In this document: positions 1 to 11,879 of the stretch, one piece after another | How the letters are laid out: each line of letters begins with the position of its first letter | How positions within the stretch are numbered: position 1 is the first letter of the stretch | Assembly: GCA_963377175.1 (NCBI GenBank) | Contig: CAUJNA010000569.1 | Location: forward strand, 667,484-731,483 | From: Effrenium voratum | Taxonomy: Eukaryota; Sar; Dinophyceae; Suessiales; Symbiodiniaceae | DNA: 64,000 nt | Reading direction: 5' to 3' | Made by a program: the position numbers and the translations under genes | Notes under the pieces: generated by a model | The model's database searches: none | What the model was told of the DNA's origin: nothing | Seen by the model: only the letters and a program-made list of their open reading frames with translations

Positions 1-390
1 TGAGACTTTGAATAGAACTTAACAAGGAAAGACATACCCAATAACTCTTAACTTTGAAAACCAAAATACCTGGGATTTCCTTTTCAAAGAAAACGTTTGA
101 CTGGGTTTGCTATTTCAGTTTAAACTTTGAAAAAAGGACCTCCTTGCGCAGGATGAGCTGATGCTTGTCAAGTCGCATGGGGCAAATGAGAGCTACATCC
201 ATCATAGGGTATGAAACACATCCACTCTTGCGCATGCGTTGCCTCGTTGCACTTCCAGGCCTTGAGCCTGTGGGCAGACTTGAGCCTTCAATACGTCAGC
301 GCCCAAGCCAGGAAACAGCAAGCGTGCTGGTCCCGCGCGCGTTCGCTTTAGGGAAACAGGTTACAAGTTGCTCCTGCTATAACATGATAC
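1..390. other. no gene recognised
   Basis: AT-rich sequence with several short 'actttgaaaa' words at 50, 125 and nearby, then mixed-composition DNA. I see no domain, RNA gene or clear repeat. It could be the leader or LTR of the copia relic that starts near 400, but no second LTR copy was found to prove it. Confidence 0.4.
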
Positions 391-399
391 GGGGAAGGG

Positions 400-1830
400 A
401 ACACAGTTACACAGCTGGGAAAGATCTGGCATTCCATACACCACACAAGGAACGGCGCTCGCAAAAGCAGCTGGAAGGAGTACACAAGTACAAGATACAT
501 CCACCACGGTTCACCGAAGAGCGCACCGCGTTTGAAGCAGAGCAACGAATACAACTGAGTGCCAACCTACACTACATCTGGGCGAGCACATGCGCGGGAC
601 AACTATAAGATACTCCATCACGCTTGGCGCAAGGAGCGTTGGGTACCTGACAAGGCCACTCAAGCCACAGCTCGGCGAACAGAGGTTTGAGGAGAGCTTT
701 GCGTCGTGGAGTTCCAACTTTTTGGCGCAAACCAGACAACCACACTCTACTACCAGACGCTGCTAAAATCGCAACGCTTCTCAACGAGACACAGGGAGCA
801 CGCCAGCAACACCTACAGCGGCAAACAGGAAACATCAGCACCTATGCACAGATCAGATCTCTTGCCCGACCGGTTGATTGTACAGGTTTCTGCTCGTCCC
901 TTGTCATTGTCCCGTTTCCGCCTCAGCCTTTGCCTTTGTGACGCTTGCTCTTTCCTTCGCCTTTGTTGTTCCATGCTGCTCCTAAGCAATTGGCACTGGT
1001 CCTTGTTTGTTGTTGCTACTTGGCGCGAGTGCTTGCAGTCTGTTGGATGGTGATCCTGCTCTGCGGTGCTCTAGAATACAACAATGCAGAGCGGCGATCG
1101 ACCACTGCGACAGTAACAACTTCGACACCCATGACCAGACAGATGACTGGTACACCACAGGCACAACAGCCAGCAGTACTGCAGCCTGCACATTCATTAG
1201 CAGCACCCATCGCAGGATTGCAAGAGGAAACAAATTTGACACAGCGCAACAACAGACAGCAGACAACAAAAGGGACAGCCATATGACTGACAGCGGTTCG
1301 CCACTCATGTTTCCCAATGATTTGCAAGACAGTTTTCAGTACATCAACTTCAACATAGAACAGGACCACAACTCAGAACAGTGACCAACCAACACCTCAA
1401 GCTTCACAGGCACAGATGGGTTTGCGCGACACGTTACAGTGGACAACAGACTGTCAAACCTTTTGCGTCTCACGAGGTTAAACTGCCAGTTCCTTCAGTT
1501 GCAAAACTCGTGGAACAAGAATTCCAACTTACACTGGATGACAATCCAAGACTACAGCGCAGCAAAGGATTCAACAGACACTGGAGAACAGAGATGGCCT
1601 GTTAGAGGCCGCCACACTGCCAAAAGGAGCAAAGCCACAGAAACACAGCACGCAGCAAGGGTAGATCACCATGGCACTGCTGACGCTGGTTACGTACAAC
1701 AGGTGAAGTTGTCGTGCGCCTGAAGAAACGCGGTCCAGCTCTTGGCTTCAGGCCAAAGTTTGCTGGATGTGCGTCCGTGGCCGGCGCGGACACTGGAATG
1801 CAAGTGACCAGGCGTGCCTTGGCGCCCGTG
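400..1830 (+). pseudogene. decayed Ty1/copia gag-protease relic
   Basis: Short stretches in all three + frames match, in order, parts of the better kept copia element at 38-45 kb. Near 500-560 there is a PPRFT motif like the Gag start PPPFFTGDY. At 740-860 the words LPDAAKIATLLNETQGA and QQHLQ correspond to LPDGIKIATLLDKTKGALQQHLQ in the other element. At 1480-1580 VAKLVEQEF and SKGFN resemble the tail of the retropepsin domain, and near 1710-1790 an RLKKRGPAL segment resembles the protease-to-integrase tether. Bases 880-1000 look like an inverted copy of the KGKG-rich Gag tract, readable only on the - strand. Frameshifts occur about every 100-200 bases, so nothing can be made from it. It has no visible LTRs. 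Confidence 0.6.
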
Positions 1831-2463
1831 ACATACCATCTGCAATTCTGCTGCCTCAGGCTTCTCAAAGTCTTTTGGCTGCACAACGCCCTTCCTGCTC
1901 CATGTCGAAGTCCTTCTTCTGCTCGATTGACACTCTTCCTTTCCCTTCTCTTTCATCTTCTTCGAAACGCAGATCACAAGGATGCCGCCGGAGGAGTCCG
2001 GCTCTTTGTTGCTCGCCTCCACCTCCATCATCTCCAGCCGGTCTTCTGCGTTCGCTGTTGGTGTTGCTCGTGCTGGTCGCCGGTCACCATCCGGGCCCGG
2101 CGCTGGAGGTTTAGGCTCCTTCCGCTCTGACGAGGAGGATGTCTGGATCTTGGCACAGGCTTTGAATCTGCTTCGCTGTGTGGAAACCTTTGGTTTTCTC
2201 AGCAACGTCTCCATAGTAAAGGGGCTGTGCTGGATATCAAGTCCGTGCATTGTTCGAAAACAATCATCTTCGGGTTGTTCAGCTGCAAAGACAGACAATT
2301 TTGAAAGCCATTGAGTTTCAGCAACATTGAAAACGGTTCCACCCACAAGTGCACGGGCCCCCCCCATAAGCCAGAAGATTGAAAGCAGCGGCTTTCTGGT
2401 CTGGAGACGGTTGGCACGAAGCAGATTACTTTGCGGGTGGGATGAGGCCTGCCACCAGGACAA
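1690..2463 (-). CDS. hypothetical charged protein, 257 codons
   Basis: An open frame of 257 codons beginning at a TTG; the first internal ATG is near residue 33. The middle (residues 115-200) is rich in K, E, S and P, for example SSSSERKEPKPPAPGP, and reads like a disordered nuclear or linker segment. It overlaps the end of the copia relic on the opposite strand, so its last 40 codons are probably shadow. No family is recognised. It might be the linker of another retroelement or an exon. No start context or splice site could be fixed. Confidence 0.3.
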   Translation of the reverse strand: MSWWQASSHPQSNLLRANRLQTRKPLLSIFWLMGGARALVGGTVFNVAETQWLSKLSVFAAEQPEDDCFRTMHGLDIQHSPFTMETLLRKPKVSTQRSRFKACAKIQTSSSSERKEPKPPAPGPDGDRRPARATPTANAEDRLEMMEVEASNKEPDSSGGILVICVSKKMKEKGKEECQSSRRRTSTWSRKGVVQPKDFEKPEAAELQMVCHGRQGTPGHLHSSVRAGHGRTSSKLWPEAKSWTAFLQAHDNFTCCT

Positions 2464-3620
2464 CTACGGCGAGAACGTCAAGGGCGAGGAGCTGGGCAAC
2501 ACAGCTCAAGACGGTCAGGCGCTCGCCATGGAACCGAGCCACAGTGAGCCTTGAAGACTCCCTTATGCGCCGACACAACTCCTTTGGTGCAGCCATCTTT
2601 TCTGGCGTGAAAACCTATTTTGTGGCTTGAAAACAACCTCATTTCCACCTTGGCAGGGGCAACATCCTAGCCCCCCCGATTTTAAGATACTTTGGGCCAA
2701 TTAGCACTGAGTTTTAGATGCGCCTGAGGACTGGCAACCTTCAATTTCACGCCCCCTCCCCTGAACTTAAGCGACCCTGAAGATCCCCCCCTGAAATTAA
2801 GCTAATCAACACTTCTGTCAATTCGCTTGTCTCAAAGGGATGAGCTCAAGGAATTTCGGCAGCGCCTAATTAATGTTACTTTTGGAAGGGGGTTGGCACA
2901 GGCGATGCGTCAGTTGACGGAAAACGCTTCTTTGAAGCGGTTGAGAGTTGGGCCACAGGGGAGGGGGGGGGTTCGGCTGGTCGGCCTGATTTGCAGAATT
3001 TCGCGCCAGAAAAAAAACGGCTGACATTTGGGTGTCTTTTCCATCTGTCCGGGAATGCAAAAACCTGCGTTTTACCACGTTTTTGCGAGGTGCTTTCTGC
3101 GTTGAGCTAGCTCGTTTTGCGGGCCTTTTTTGCCTTTTCTGGGTCAAAAAAAGATGGCTATTTCTCCGCTTCTCCTTGCTTGCTTACTGCTTGCGTGTTT
3201 CGCGCTTGGACCTGCCTCGGGGATGCTGGGGGTGCTGGCGGCTCAGCCAGTACGCGGGATGCTGGGGGTGCTGGGGATGCTGATGCTTGGGCTTCATCTT
3301 TTGTTCGAGGAGCCTGTGTCGAGGTGCTCCTTTGGACTGATTCGAGCTGTCCACGGATCCTTTTTTTCGTGCGAGCAATGGCTTTAAAAGACGGCTAAAT
3401 TGTAGGCGTCTTTTTTGGATGCTTTTGGCGCTCGGCGTTCACTGGCTATCGCTTTCGGTCTGCGGGCGCTCGCCTCTTCGCAGTTTTCGTTGGGCCAATG
3501 CGCTGGCTGGGCATTTCGGGAGTGTGACACAGCGACAAAGCAGGCACCCATTCCCTGCCATTTGGGTTGTTGCTTGCATGCGCGTTAGCGCTTAGAAGGG
3601 TTGTGCAGATATTGGCATTA
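2464..3620. other. no gene recognised; G/C tracts
   Basis: Mixed sequence with C-tracts (2670-2790), a G run at 2960-2971 and a short GGGGGTGCTGG repeat at 3215-3290. Open frames here are short and overlap on both strands. I cannot support a gene. Confidence 0.5.
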
Positions 3621-3629
3621 GAATGGCTG

Positions 3630-5250
3630 GCTTGGGCCCAAAAACCAAAGGCAAACCATAAGTAAACCAAAGGTACACCAAGAGCAAGCCAAAAGCAAAC
3701 GAAACCCAAACCAGATCCAGCCAAAAGCAAGCCAAAAGAAAACAAATGGCAAACCGCAGGTAAAACCAAAGGCAATCCAAAGGCAAACTCAAAGCAACCC
3801 AAAAGCAAACCAAAGGAAAACAAGAGGCAAACCAAAGGCAAACCAAGATCAAGCAAACAGTAAGCCATAGGCAAAACAAAGGTGAGGCAAAAGCAAACCC
3901 AAAGCAAACCAAAAGCGAACCGAAGGCAAACCACATGCAAACCAAATGCAAACCAAAAGCGAAACAAAGCAAACCAAAAGCTGATCAAAAGCAACCCAAA
4001 AGCAACCCAAAAACAAACCAAAGTCAAACCAAAGGTAAACAAAAAGTAGACCACAAGCAAAACCAAAAGGGAACCAAAGGTAAGCCAATAGCAATCCAAA
4101 GGCAGACCAGTAGCTAACCAAAGGCAAACCACAAACAAGTCAAACCCAACTAAAAGCAAGCCAAAAACAAACCGATGGCGAAGCACAAGCAAACCAAAAC
4201 GAAACCAAAGGAAAGCTAAGAGCAAACCAACTGCACACCAGGAGCAAACCAAAGCTTTGCCAAAAGCAAAGAAAAACAAGCAAAACCCAACCCCAAAAAA
4301 AAAGCAAAAGCAAGCCAGAAGCAAACCAATGGCGAACCAAAGGCAAAACCAACACGAAACCAAAGGAAAACCAACAGCAAACCAAATGCAAACCAAAGGA
4401 AACCAAAGGCAAACGGTTAGCCAAACGCAAACGAACAGCAAACCCAAAGCAAACCACGGGCAAACCAAAACCAATCCGACGCAAACCAAAGGCAAACCAA
4501 AGGCAAACCAAAAGCAAACCAAATGCAGACCAGAAGCAAACCGAAGCACACCAAAAGCTGACCAAAAGCAAACCAAAAGCAAGCCAAAAGCAAGCCAAAA
4601 GCAAACCAAAGTAAAACCAAAGGTAAGCCAAAGGCAAACCAAAGGCAAGCCAAAAGCAAGCCAAAGGAAAACCAAAAGCAAACAACCGAAAACAAAAAGC
4701 CAACCAAACGCAAACCTAAGGTAAACCAAGGCCAAAAAGCAAACCAAAGGCAAACCGCAGGCAACCCAAAAGCAAGCCAGATGCAAACCAAGCCAAAGCT
4801 GCCCAAAAGCAAAGCAAAGTAAACCAAAGGCAAACCAAAGGTGAACCAAAAGCAAACCGAAGGCAAACCAAAAGTAAACCCAAGATACACCAAACGCAAA
4901 CCAAGAGCAAACCAAAAGGAAACGAAAAGTAGACCTAAGGCGTAAACCAAAAGCAAACCAAAGGAAAACAAAATGAAAACTAAAGAAAAAACCTAATGCA
5001 AACCAAAAGCAAAACCAAAGGCAAACCAAAAGCGAACCGAAGCAAACCAAAAGCTGACCAAACGCAAACCAAAAGCAAACCGAAAGCAAAACCGAAAATA
5101 AAACGAAAGGCAAACCAAAGGCAAAGCAAATGCAACCTAGAGGCAATCCAAAGGCAAACCAACGGTAACTCAAAAGGAAACCAAATACAAACCAAAGGCA
5201 AACGTAACCAAAGCCAAACTAAAGGCAGACCCAAAGCAAACCAAAAGGTG
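3630..5250. repeat. 1.6-kb tandem array of an 11-bp unit
   Basis: Degenerate tandem repetition of roughly GCAAACCAAAA on +, with units of 10-12 bases. The - strand is free of stop codons for 575 codons and reads as a hydrophobic, low-complexity (LLVCFWFAFG)-like string. Because 11 is not a multiple of 3, all three frames cycle through the same words, so the long open frame is explained by the absence of TAA/TAG/TGA in the unit and need not be a gene. Sequence on each side is unrelated. Confidence 0.9.
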
Positions 5251-5364
5251 TCTAAACTCTACTGTTTTTTTCTGCGCTTATTTGGAAAGGTATTCCTGTT
5301 CAAACTCTGACTTTAAAAATAGCGGTGAGTTATGAAATGTGGTGAACCATGCCCTTACTAACTT

Positions 5365-5965
5365 CGATTCAACATTCCAATTCAATTCGGCGTAGAACCA
5401 ACATTCCAATTCAACTCGGAGTAACATCTTCTTTGGGAAGGAATTTACATTTGGACATGTCGGAGCACTCCCGGCTCCAAATTTAGAGGCTTGGAGAACG
5501 CAACATTAGACATTCGAGGATTCTGATCTCCAGGTTCTAGGTTTCAGGTGTTCCAAAATGGAAATGTCAAGAGATTAGAGGTCCAAAAAATGCTGAAACA
5601 CGCAGTGTTTTGCAGAAACTGCTCAGGTTGTGTTCCCAAACAACAGTTTTTTCCATTCAGCATTCCAACTCAATCCGGAGTCAAATCGTATTCGGAAAGG
5701 CATTTATATATTTGGACATGTTGAAGGACCCCCAGCTCCAAATTATGAGGCTTGGAGACTCCAACATTAGACATTTCGATTCAAAATGGAAATGTCAAGG
5801 GATGAGAAGTCCAACAAAATGCTGAAAAACGCAATGTTGCGCAGAATCTGCTCAGATTCTGTGCCGAAGATTGTTTTTTCCCAAACAAATTTTTCCGATC
5901 AACATTCCAATTCAACTCGGGGTAAAATCTTCTTTGGAAACGAACTTACATGTGGACATGTTCGA
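5365..5965 (+). repeat. tandem repeat of 240-270 bp, about 2.3 copies
   Basis: The words AACATTCCAATTCAACTCGG, TTTGGACATGT, CTCCAAAT..GAGGCTTGGAGA and GGAAATGTCAAG recur in the same order at about 5390, 5660 and 5900. The last copy runs into the start of the gag-like relic at about 5950. Copies differ by many substitutions, so the array is old. Confidence 0.8.
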
Positions 5966-7350
5966 GGACTCGCTGCTGTACGACCGAATTCGTGGTCTTA
6001 ATCAGCAGATTCGAGATTCTCCTGCAAAGGCTGCGAGCATCTTGGGAAGATACAGCGCCCGGATTCACACGCAGTTCTGACTATATTCAGGCAATCAATG
6101 ACGCGAACCAAACAATGCGTGATCAGCACAACCAAAGCATTGCTGAAGTAGCAGCTATGACGCAGGGTCTGCCGCAAGCACCCGCAGTGCCCGACCCAAG
6201 TTACCTCGATGCAGCAACCCCAGAAAACTTTGAAAAGTTTGTCCGAGGTAGGAGAGAAGAGCATTCACAGGCTTTTCGCTCTCAGACAACATGCTAGCAG
6301 TGTTCTTCATCATACAGAGTGAGCTGTCAGACGGCCAACGAGAACGATTGGTACTTTAGAGGTATACAGCTTCCTCAGTATTCATATTTTGACCTTGTCA
6401 TCATTTCCGGAGCCTCTCTTCGGGATCCAAATACCCCACATGGCGGAGGCAGACCCAAGACCTTCTATATCTTTGAACAGGAGACTACGAACGAGAATCA
6501 AGATTTTGGGTGGAAGATGAAGATTGTGAAGAGGGGTTTTGTCCGTTCGACGATGAAGAAGCTTTTTGGCGGCTGGAGGACCACGATGCTTTTGTTCTCA
6601 AAGATTTCAACGTTGCACTCTTCAGTCCGGCAAGATGCGAAAAGGCAAGAAAGGTAAGGGCAAGCGCCGAAGAGCAACCCTTCAGAAAACCGCAATCAGG
6701 CGGCAAGGCCAACATGGCCGGTGATTCCACCACCGATCAATCCTATTGGGGTACGAAAGGAAAACAACCATGGTACCAAAAAGGGAAGGGAAAACCCTTC
6801 AACAAACCCAGGGACAAAACGAAAGATTCAGGCAAGGGCGACAGAGGAAAGGGAAAACCAAGACTCTAGTTGTGGATCAGAATGCCGAGGCACAGGAAGC
6901 CACACAGCCTCCTGTCGACACATCGGCAGACCTGTATGAGGATGAAGGCAATTGAACCATGTCCGCGCCGGATGAAGTATGAGTATGTCCCGTGCAACAC
7001 CAGGCTCACATTTCTCAATTGTCAGACCTCTAAGGTTGGCTGGACTCTCCGACTGTTTTTCGACACTTCACCACTTATGGTGGCTTTCATCGATATCCTA
7101 GAACAGGGATAATTCATTCGGTAGCATTCGACAACCCGCACGGGTATCCAGTGGCGGTCATGCGCTGTTTGATCTTGCAGCCTTTTGCAAACAACACCAC
7201 GCCAGAACGGAAAATAAGGCCTTTGACGACGACCAGATCAAACCCATTGCGTATCCATCACTGCTAGCCGCAGTATATCCAGCCGAAGCAGCATCAGAGG
7301 AACTGCACCGGCACCGGCAGCAGAGACCACCGAAACAACCGGTCACCTCA
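5950..7350 (+). pseudogene. copia-type gag region, decayed
   Basis: Four overlapping + frames read as one protein with frameshifts. At 6100-6270 is a helical stretch (AAMTQGLPQAPAVPDPSYL, then ENFEKFVRG). At 6510-6640 is an acidic stretch with EAFWRLEDHDAFVLKDFN. At 6690-6870 there is a basic, glycine/lysine-rich tail with KGKGKPFNKP, the type of nucleic-acid-binding tail that dinoflagellate copia Gag proteins carry. Bases 6950-7170 keep further coding-like words (VGWTLRLFFDTSPLMVAF) of unknown domain. No CCHC knuckle or protease DSG motif is visible. Gag would package element RNA in the cytoplasm. Confidence 0.5.
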
Positions 7351-7439
7351 ACAATGACCACTGAATAACCAACCACACTACCAATAAAACTCCATAGAGC
7401 TCACGATTCCAAAGCCGGAAGAAGAGTTGACTGCTGGAG

Positions 7440-7963
7440 AGAAATGAATACTTGCGCCACAATCTCATCAAGAGGCTCGACAATCTGAAGATGTCCGACG
7501 ACGCAAAACACCTGTGCCTCGGCGATAGGTTTTTCTATTGGAGTGAGGATATGTCAAAGATTAAACCTGACGGCTCGTACGGGGAGTGTGGCTAAAGGAC
7601 AAGGTCATTATCACAGATGGCACCATGGTTGGCATAGACCTTGGAACCAGATGGGTCGCCACCCTTGATCTGCCATCCTCCGACGATGATCTTCATGAAG
7701 ATCTACTAGAACAAGCCAGGTCAGGAGAACAACCAGCCAAGCAAATAACCAAAGAGACAAAGCCAAAACCGGAAAGTTCTGCAGAACCAGCAGCAGCTTC
7801 CTCCTCATGTTTGCACACCAAGGAATACAGTTGCGAAGCTCAGATTGCAAATTGGAACTGCGTGACTGAAGGTAAGATCCAAGGTCTTCGCGTCAATGCT
7901 GTGGACTACCAGGCCTCAGGGTCGGCATACCGATCAACATTCGGGTTGGTTTTGACATCATGA
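7440..7963 (+). pseudogene. copia pol fragment, integrase C-terminal/linker
   Basis: One frame gives YLRHNLIKRLDNLK then LCLGDRFFYWSEDMSKIK and DGSYG, and ends at a stop at 7594-7596. The neighbouring frame continues with WLKDKVIITDGTMVGIDLG and then an acidic SSDDDLHEDLLEQ tail. The pattern (GDRVFYW... followed by a short beta-rich 'V.I.DG.MVG.DLG' segment) fits the C-terminal part of integrase and the linker before RT in copia elements. A single indel near 7585 separates the two halves. The integrase zinc finger and catalytic core are missing between this and the gag region. Confidence 0.5.
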
Positions 7964-9119
7964 CGTACGTCAGACGGTATTGGATATTTCTTGTGAGCAA
8001 CAACCAGATGTTGTATGGCTTGCGCCATTTTGTGGACCCTGGTCCATTATGCAAATCACCACTGATTCGAAGGTTGTTGCAGAGAGAAAGAGAGCCAGGC
8101 GCTTGCCAATGACCGACTTTGTAGCTTCGATCGCAAGATACCAACAGAACTGAGGACCACCCGAGATCTGAACTTTTAAGCAGTGAAACTTGGGATGGCC
8201 TTCATTTTTGTGTGTTTGGTCTTTGTGACCCTGACACCAAACTTAGAAGTTGGAAACCAACAAGCCTCGCCTAATGTTCCTAAGGAAGGCATGAGACCAA
8301 TGTTTAGAAGGTGCTCAAACTACCTGAGTAAGGTAAAGCGCCGGCAGCAGCCTCTTGAAGGCAACAGTAAGAGTCAGGGCAGTCGTGCCAGACTTGCCCA
8401 GATATATCCATTGTCATTCTGTCAAGAGATGGCACATATTCGAAGATATTTTGAGACATCCGATCAGAGTTGCGCAAGACCAGTGCGGAGTACAACATGA
8501 CCAGCACCAGTACTCGCACGAAGATTCAAGATCTACCGTTCAATAACCAGATAGACCCGCTTTACATTGACGACAGGGAGGTAACCAAGCTTCAACGAGC
8601 AGTGAAGCAGTTCCCAGCAGGAACAGAGCCTGATACTGAATCTTCAAACAAATCTGATTCACGCATTCTTGCCAGTCATAATGGAGCAAGAAGATTGCGG
8701 TATCTTTGCCCCATACACCGTGCAACAAGTGTGTCACGCGCAACCGCACGACCGCCATCAACTCACCGCTGACAACACCACCGGATGACGCTTGCGTGTT
8801 TTTGTGGCGCGTTAACACACCGGGCAAGCTTTGGGTTTTAACAGCGCGCAGGTGTGACTGGAATGACCAAAATCGGACACAGTGGCCCGCGGTAGTGTTC
8901 TCACAGAACTGCATGTCAGTTAAAGAAGCGCTGACAATTCGGCCTACACCAATCGACCAGAAGGGCGATCACAACGGAGATGACGGCAAGGATCCACTGG
9001 GTCCACCAGATCAGCCTGACAAGCACCTCAGCCACCTCAGCCACCAAGGCCTGCGTCATGAGAGTTGCTCGAGGGCGGTATGTGTGTCATCTTTGACATG
9101 CTTGGCAAACTCGTGAGGG
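7964..9119. other. no gene recognised
   Basis: Short frames on both strands without a recognisable domain. The RT expected downstream of the copia linker is not found on +. An orientation break between the two copia halves must lie in or near this stretch. Confidence 0.4.
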
Positions 9120-9740
9120 GGGGTCCGATAGGTGGCAAGATAGCAGGAACAAGGTTAGTTGCTGTGTGTTGCTCGTGACCACATCGAGCAAACCACTTGC
9201 GCGGGAATGATTGCCGGGCTGTGATGCTTTCGGGCCAACCGTGGTCTAGTTCTCTTTGGAGATGTTGTATTTCTGGGGGCGTAGAAGATTTGTCCATACC
9301 AGGCCCTGAAAGGTGTTGGAAGAATACCTCTCATGATGGATTTGATGAGCTCGTCGAGTTCTTCGCCAAACAATCTGCAAGACAGTGTTCCGAACGTACA
9401 CGGGCGAGATCATGCATCTGACCACAATTACTGTCCTTACGGAGCATTTCAATAAGGCGCATGGTTTCCTTCTGTTCAAGTTGATGGGTTGTTGGTGCAG
9501 CAGTTGCCAAACTGTTTGCATCAGTGCAAATGTGGACATCTGCAAGTTTGCCAGACATGTCTGGAGTCTTTGGATTAAAAGACACGCGCCGAAACATGGC
9601 ACCAGTCCGTGCAACCCTGCCACAGTAGTGGGCATGGTAGTTGCCGTGATCCTACAAGTTTCACAGTCGGCGAATCTTTTGAAGATTCCGACCTCGCGCC
9701 ACTTTATTGCTCTGACAGTCTTGTTTACGCGCGTCACCTA
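9120..9740 (-). pseudogene. copia RNase H relic
   Basis: Read on -, about 9640-9560 gives TTMPTTVAGLHG, like the TTxSTTxAEL motif around the RNase H glutamate. A shift of frame then gives DVHICTDANSLATAA (9540-9500), the second aspartate region, and VRSEHCLADCLAKNS (9390-9350), the terminal LADxLTK-type motif. The glutamate is replaced (AGL for AEL). RNase H would remove RNA from the RNA/DNA hybrid. The fragment follows the RT relic in the correct order on the same strand. Confidence 0.65.
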
Positions 9741-10259
9741 TAGCGGGAGATGAGAACTTCGATGCGCATCTTGAAGATTGATAGCCAATGTAAAACCGGG
9801 CCTAGACCGACCAATTTATCTGTCCAAGCGCACCTCGGTGTGCGGCGCGCGTAGCTGGGTTCAGCTGCACATCGTGCTTTAGGTGTTTCTCGAAGTGAAT
9901 CTCTCCTTTAGGTGTTTCTCAAAGTGAATCTCTTGGATTTCAACTATGGCCACATTCTGGTGAACATTGATGTAATCTCCGTGCCGTGGATCATGTTTTC
10001 ACTGAGTCGCTGTCCAACGAAGACACAGTTGCTCTTATCCTCGAACCTGGAAATCCTTACGGATCTTGGCCATGGTCTGTTTCTCAAAGGCATCGTCACC
10101 TGCCATGACAAGATCACCTACATGCAAGGACATGACATGTCTTCCTTGGACATTGGCAGAGACTGGGTCCATGAGATAATCAACGGCCCCTTCCAAGCTG
10201 AACTCATCAGGAGATCTTCTCGCCATAGTAGACGTAGGTGCAGCAATCCGATTGGGCAT
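9741..10259 (-). pseudogene. copia reverse transcriptase relic (palm)
   Basis: The frame 10259-10035 contains VMSLHVGDLVMAGDDAFEKQ followed by TMAKIRKDFQV. This matches the palm motif (Y/H)VDDLL.aG of copia RT, but the first catalytic aspartate is glycine (VGD for VDD). Below 10035 the frame breaks but words such as HGDYINV and EIQEIHF continue the RT thumb. Upstream fingers are not recognised. Confidence 0.7.
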
Positions 10260-11044
10260 AAGACCCTCAACGCTGAATCAAGAATGTTCTACCATAGCCT
10301 TGGTGCATCCTTGTCTCTCTCGCTGGTTAAGACCCATCATCCGGTTGCCCAGCTTCTTACATGGAGTTTGCTGGTGTCGGCTAAGGCGAATACTTCGCTG
10401 TCTACCCAGGATTTGCGCTCCAGCAATTTTGCTTCAAGGAATTTTGTTGTGTGTGCTCTTACTTCTTAGTGTGTTGCTTCCTGACGTTTCTTTCCGATTA
10501 GCTGTTGTGTTGCGGAAGCCTTGAGGGACTCCTGTCTCTTGGTAAACAGTGTGAGCATTCTCGGTCTTCATCGTTGAGGCCGTGGCACACTGACTCAATG
10601 TCGTACTTGTTGTTCTTCTGCGCACGCGAAGAACGAGAAGTTGTTGCAGACCTCAGCGGAACGCACTGTATGGAGACTAATGCGTCTGAATGATCCAGTG
10701 TTGCTGCACAACTTCTGATCATGAGTGAACTGTGTCCAGAGTGCACCGTCTAGTGCCAGGTCTGAATCTTCGTCTTGAAGTTCCTCAGAGGATTTTTCTT
10801 CTTTTCCAGGGTCATCTGGTTGCGCCGGTGAAGGCGGAATGCCTGGAGGAGAACTTGGCCGCTGGTACTGATGGTTTGGCTTCCCGTGGGCTGCCATTGT
10901 TCTTCTTGTGTTTCTTGGTTGGTGCACCTGCTTCTTGAATTTCACCGTCGCCATCCTCAGGCACAGGTGGAAGTGAAGGTTGTTTTTCCCGGAAGCATGG
11001 CGAAGGGCTCTTCTTCTAAAGCGGCTGCAAACTTCACCAGCCAA
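10260..11044 (-). pseudogene. probable copia linker upstream of RT
   Basis: Two overlapping - frames. The upper one (11044-10595) has a proline-rich stretch, SSPPGIPPSPAQPDDPGKEE, then an acidic stretch, KSSEELQDEDSDLALDGALW. The position directly before the RT relic and the Pro/acidic make-up fit the variable integrase-RT linker of copia polyproteins. No catalytic motif is present. The call rests mainly on position. Confidence 0.35.
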
Positions 11045-11350
11045 TTACACAAGCTTACTTCACAAGTCAACTGCACGAGCTCACTTCACAAGTCAACTGC
11101 GCAAGATTACTTCACAAGCCAATTACACAAGGTGACTTCACAAGCCAAGTTTAAACGCAATTCACAAGCTCCATTCACAAGCTCATGTCACCAGCCAATT
11201 GCATAAGCTCACTTCACGGGCTAACTGCGCTATCCACCAACACCAGCAAACTTTCCGAGTGTTACTTGACTATCCTAAAGCGCAAGCTAATATTCCGAGC
11301 GTTACTTCGCCATCCTAAAGCACAACCTAACTTTTCGGGTGATACTTTTC
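11035..11350 (+). repeat. short tandem repeats (about 22 and 47 bp)
   Basis: From 11035 to 11220 the phrase CACTTCACAAGYCAAYTRCRC repeats about every 22 bases. From 11240 to 11365 a different unit (TTCCGAGYGTTACTT..CTATCCTAAAGC..AAGCTAA) repeats about every 47 bases, three times. Confidence 0.75.
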
Positions 11351-11454
11351 TATTCTAAATCACTAGCCAACTTTTCCTTTTCTTCCTTCTCTTTTCGGTT
11401 CTTAGTTCTTCTTCTCTTTCTGGCGGGGGGTAGGCCCGACGCGAGCAATCGAAA

Positions 11455-11810
11455 CTCACCCGTCTCAGGGATCGTGCGCGTCGGATCGCTCTCGCTGTCG
11501 CGCCGTGCAAATCTGTCTTGGTCGCGGTGAACCCTCTGCGGGGATCGTGCGTGTCGGATCGCTCTCGCTGTGGCGCCGTGCGAATCTGTCTTGGTCGCGG
11601 TGAACGCTCTGCGGGGATCGTGCGTGTCGGATCGCTCTCGCTGTGGTGCCGTGCGAATTTGCTTGGTTCTCGCGGGCCTCTGCGGGGATCGTGCGCGTTT
11701 GACGTAAAAATTGCGCTCCCGCTGTGGCGCCGTGCGAGTTTGTCTTGAGCTCGGCGCTCTCGCTGTGGCGCCGTGCGAGGTTGTCTTGAGCTCGGTGCAA
11801 AGCGCAACTT
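11455..11810 (+). repeat. 72-bp minisatellite, + orientation
   Basis: Units share GGGGATCGTGCGTGTC, GGATCGCTCTCGCTGTGGCG and CCGTGCGAATCTGTCTTGG, with period near 70 at 11470, 11540 and 11615, then diverged copies to 11810. The same unit returns at 12525-12885 and, reversed, at 15985-16465. Confidence 0.85.
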
Positions 11811-11879
11811 TTAAGTGCCAAACCCTGTGAATCCGTCAAGACAATTAGCGGGGGCAAGACAATTTTTACCGTGAAAGTT

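Noticed and set aside
3446..5173. 575-codon open frame on -
   Set aside because: It lies in an 11-bp tandem array with no stop codons in the unit; composition is purely repetitive.
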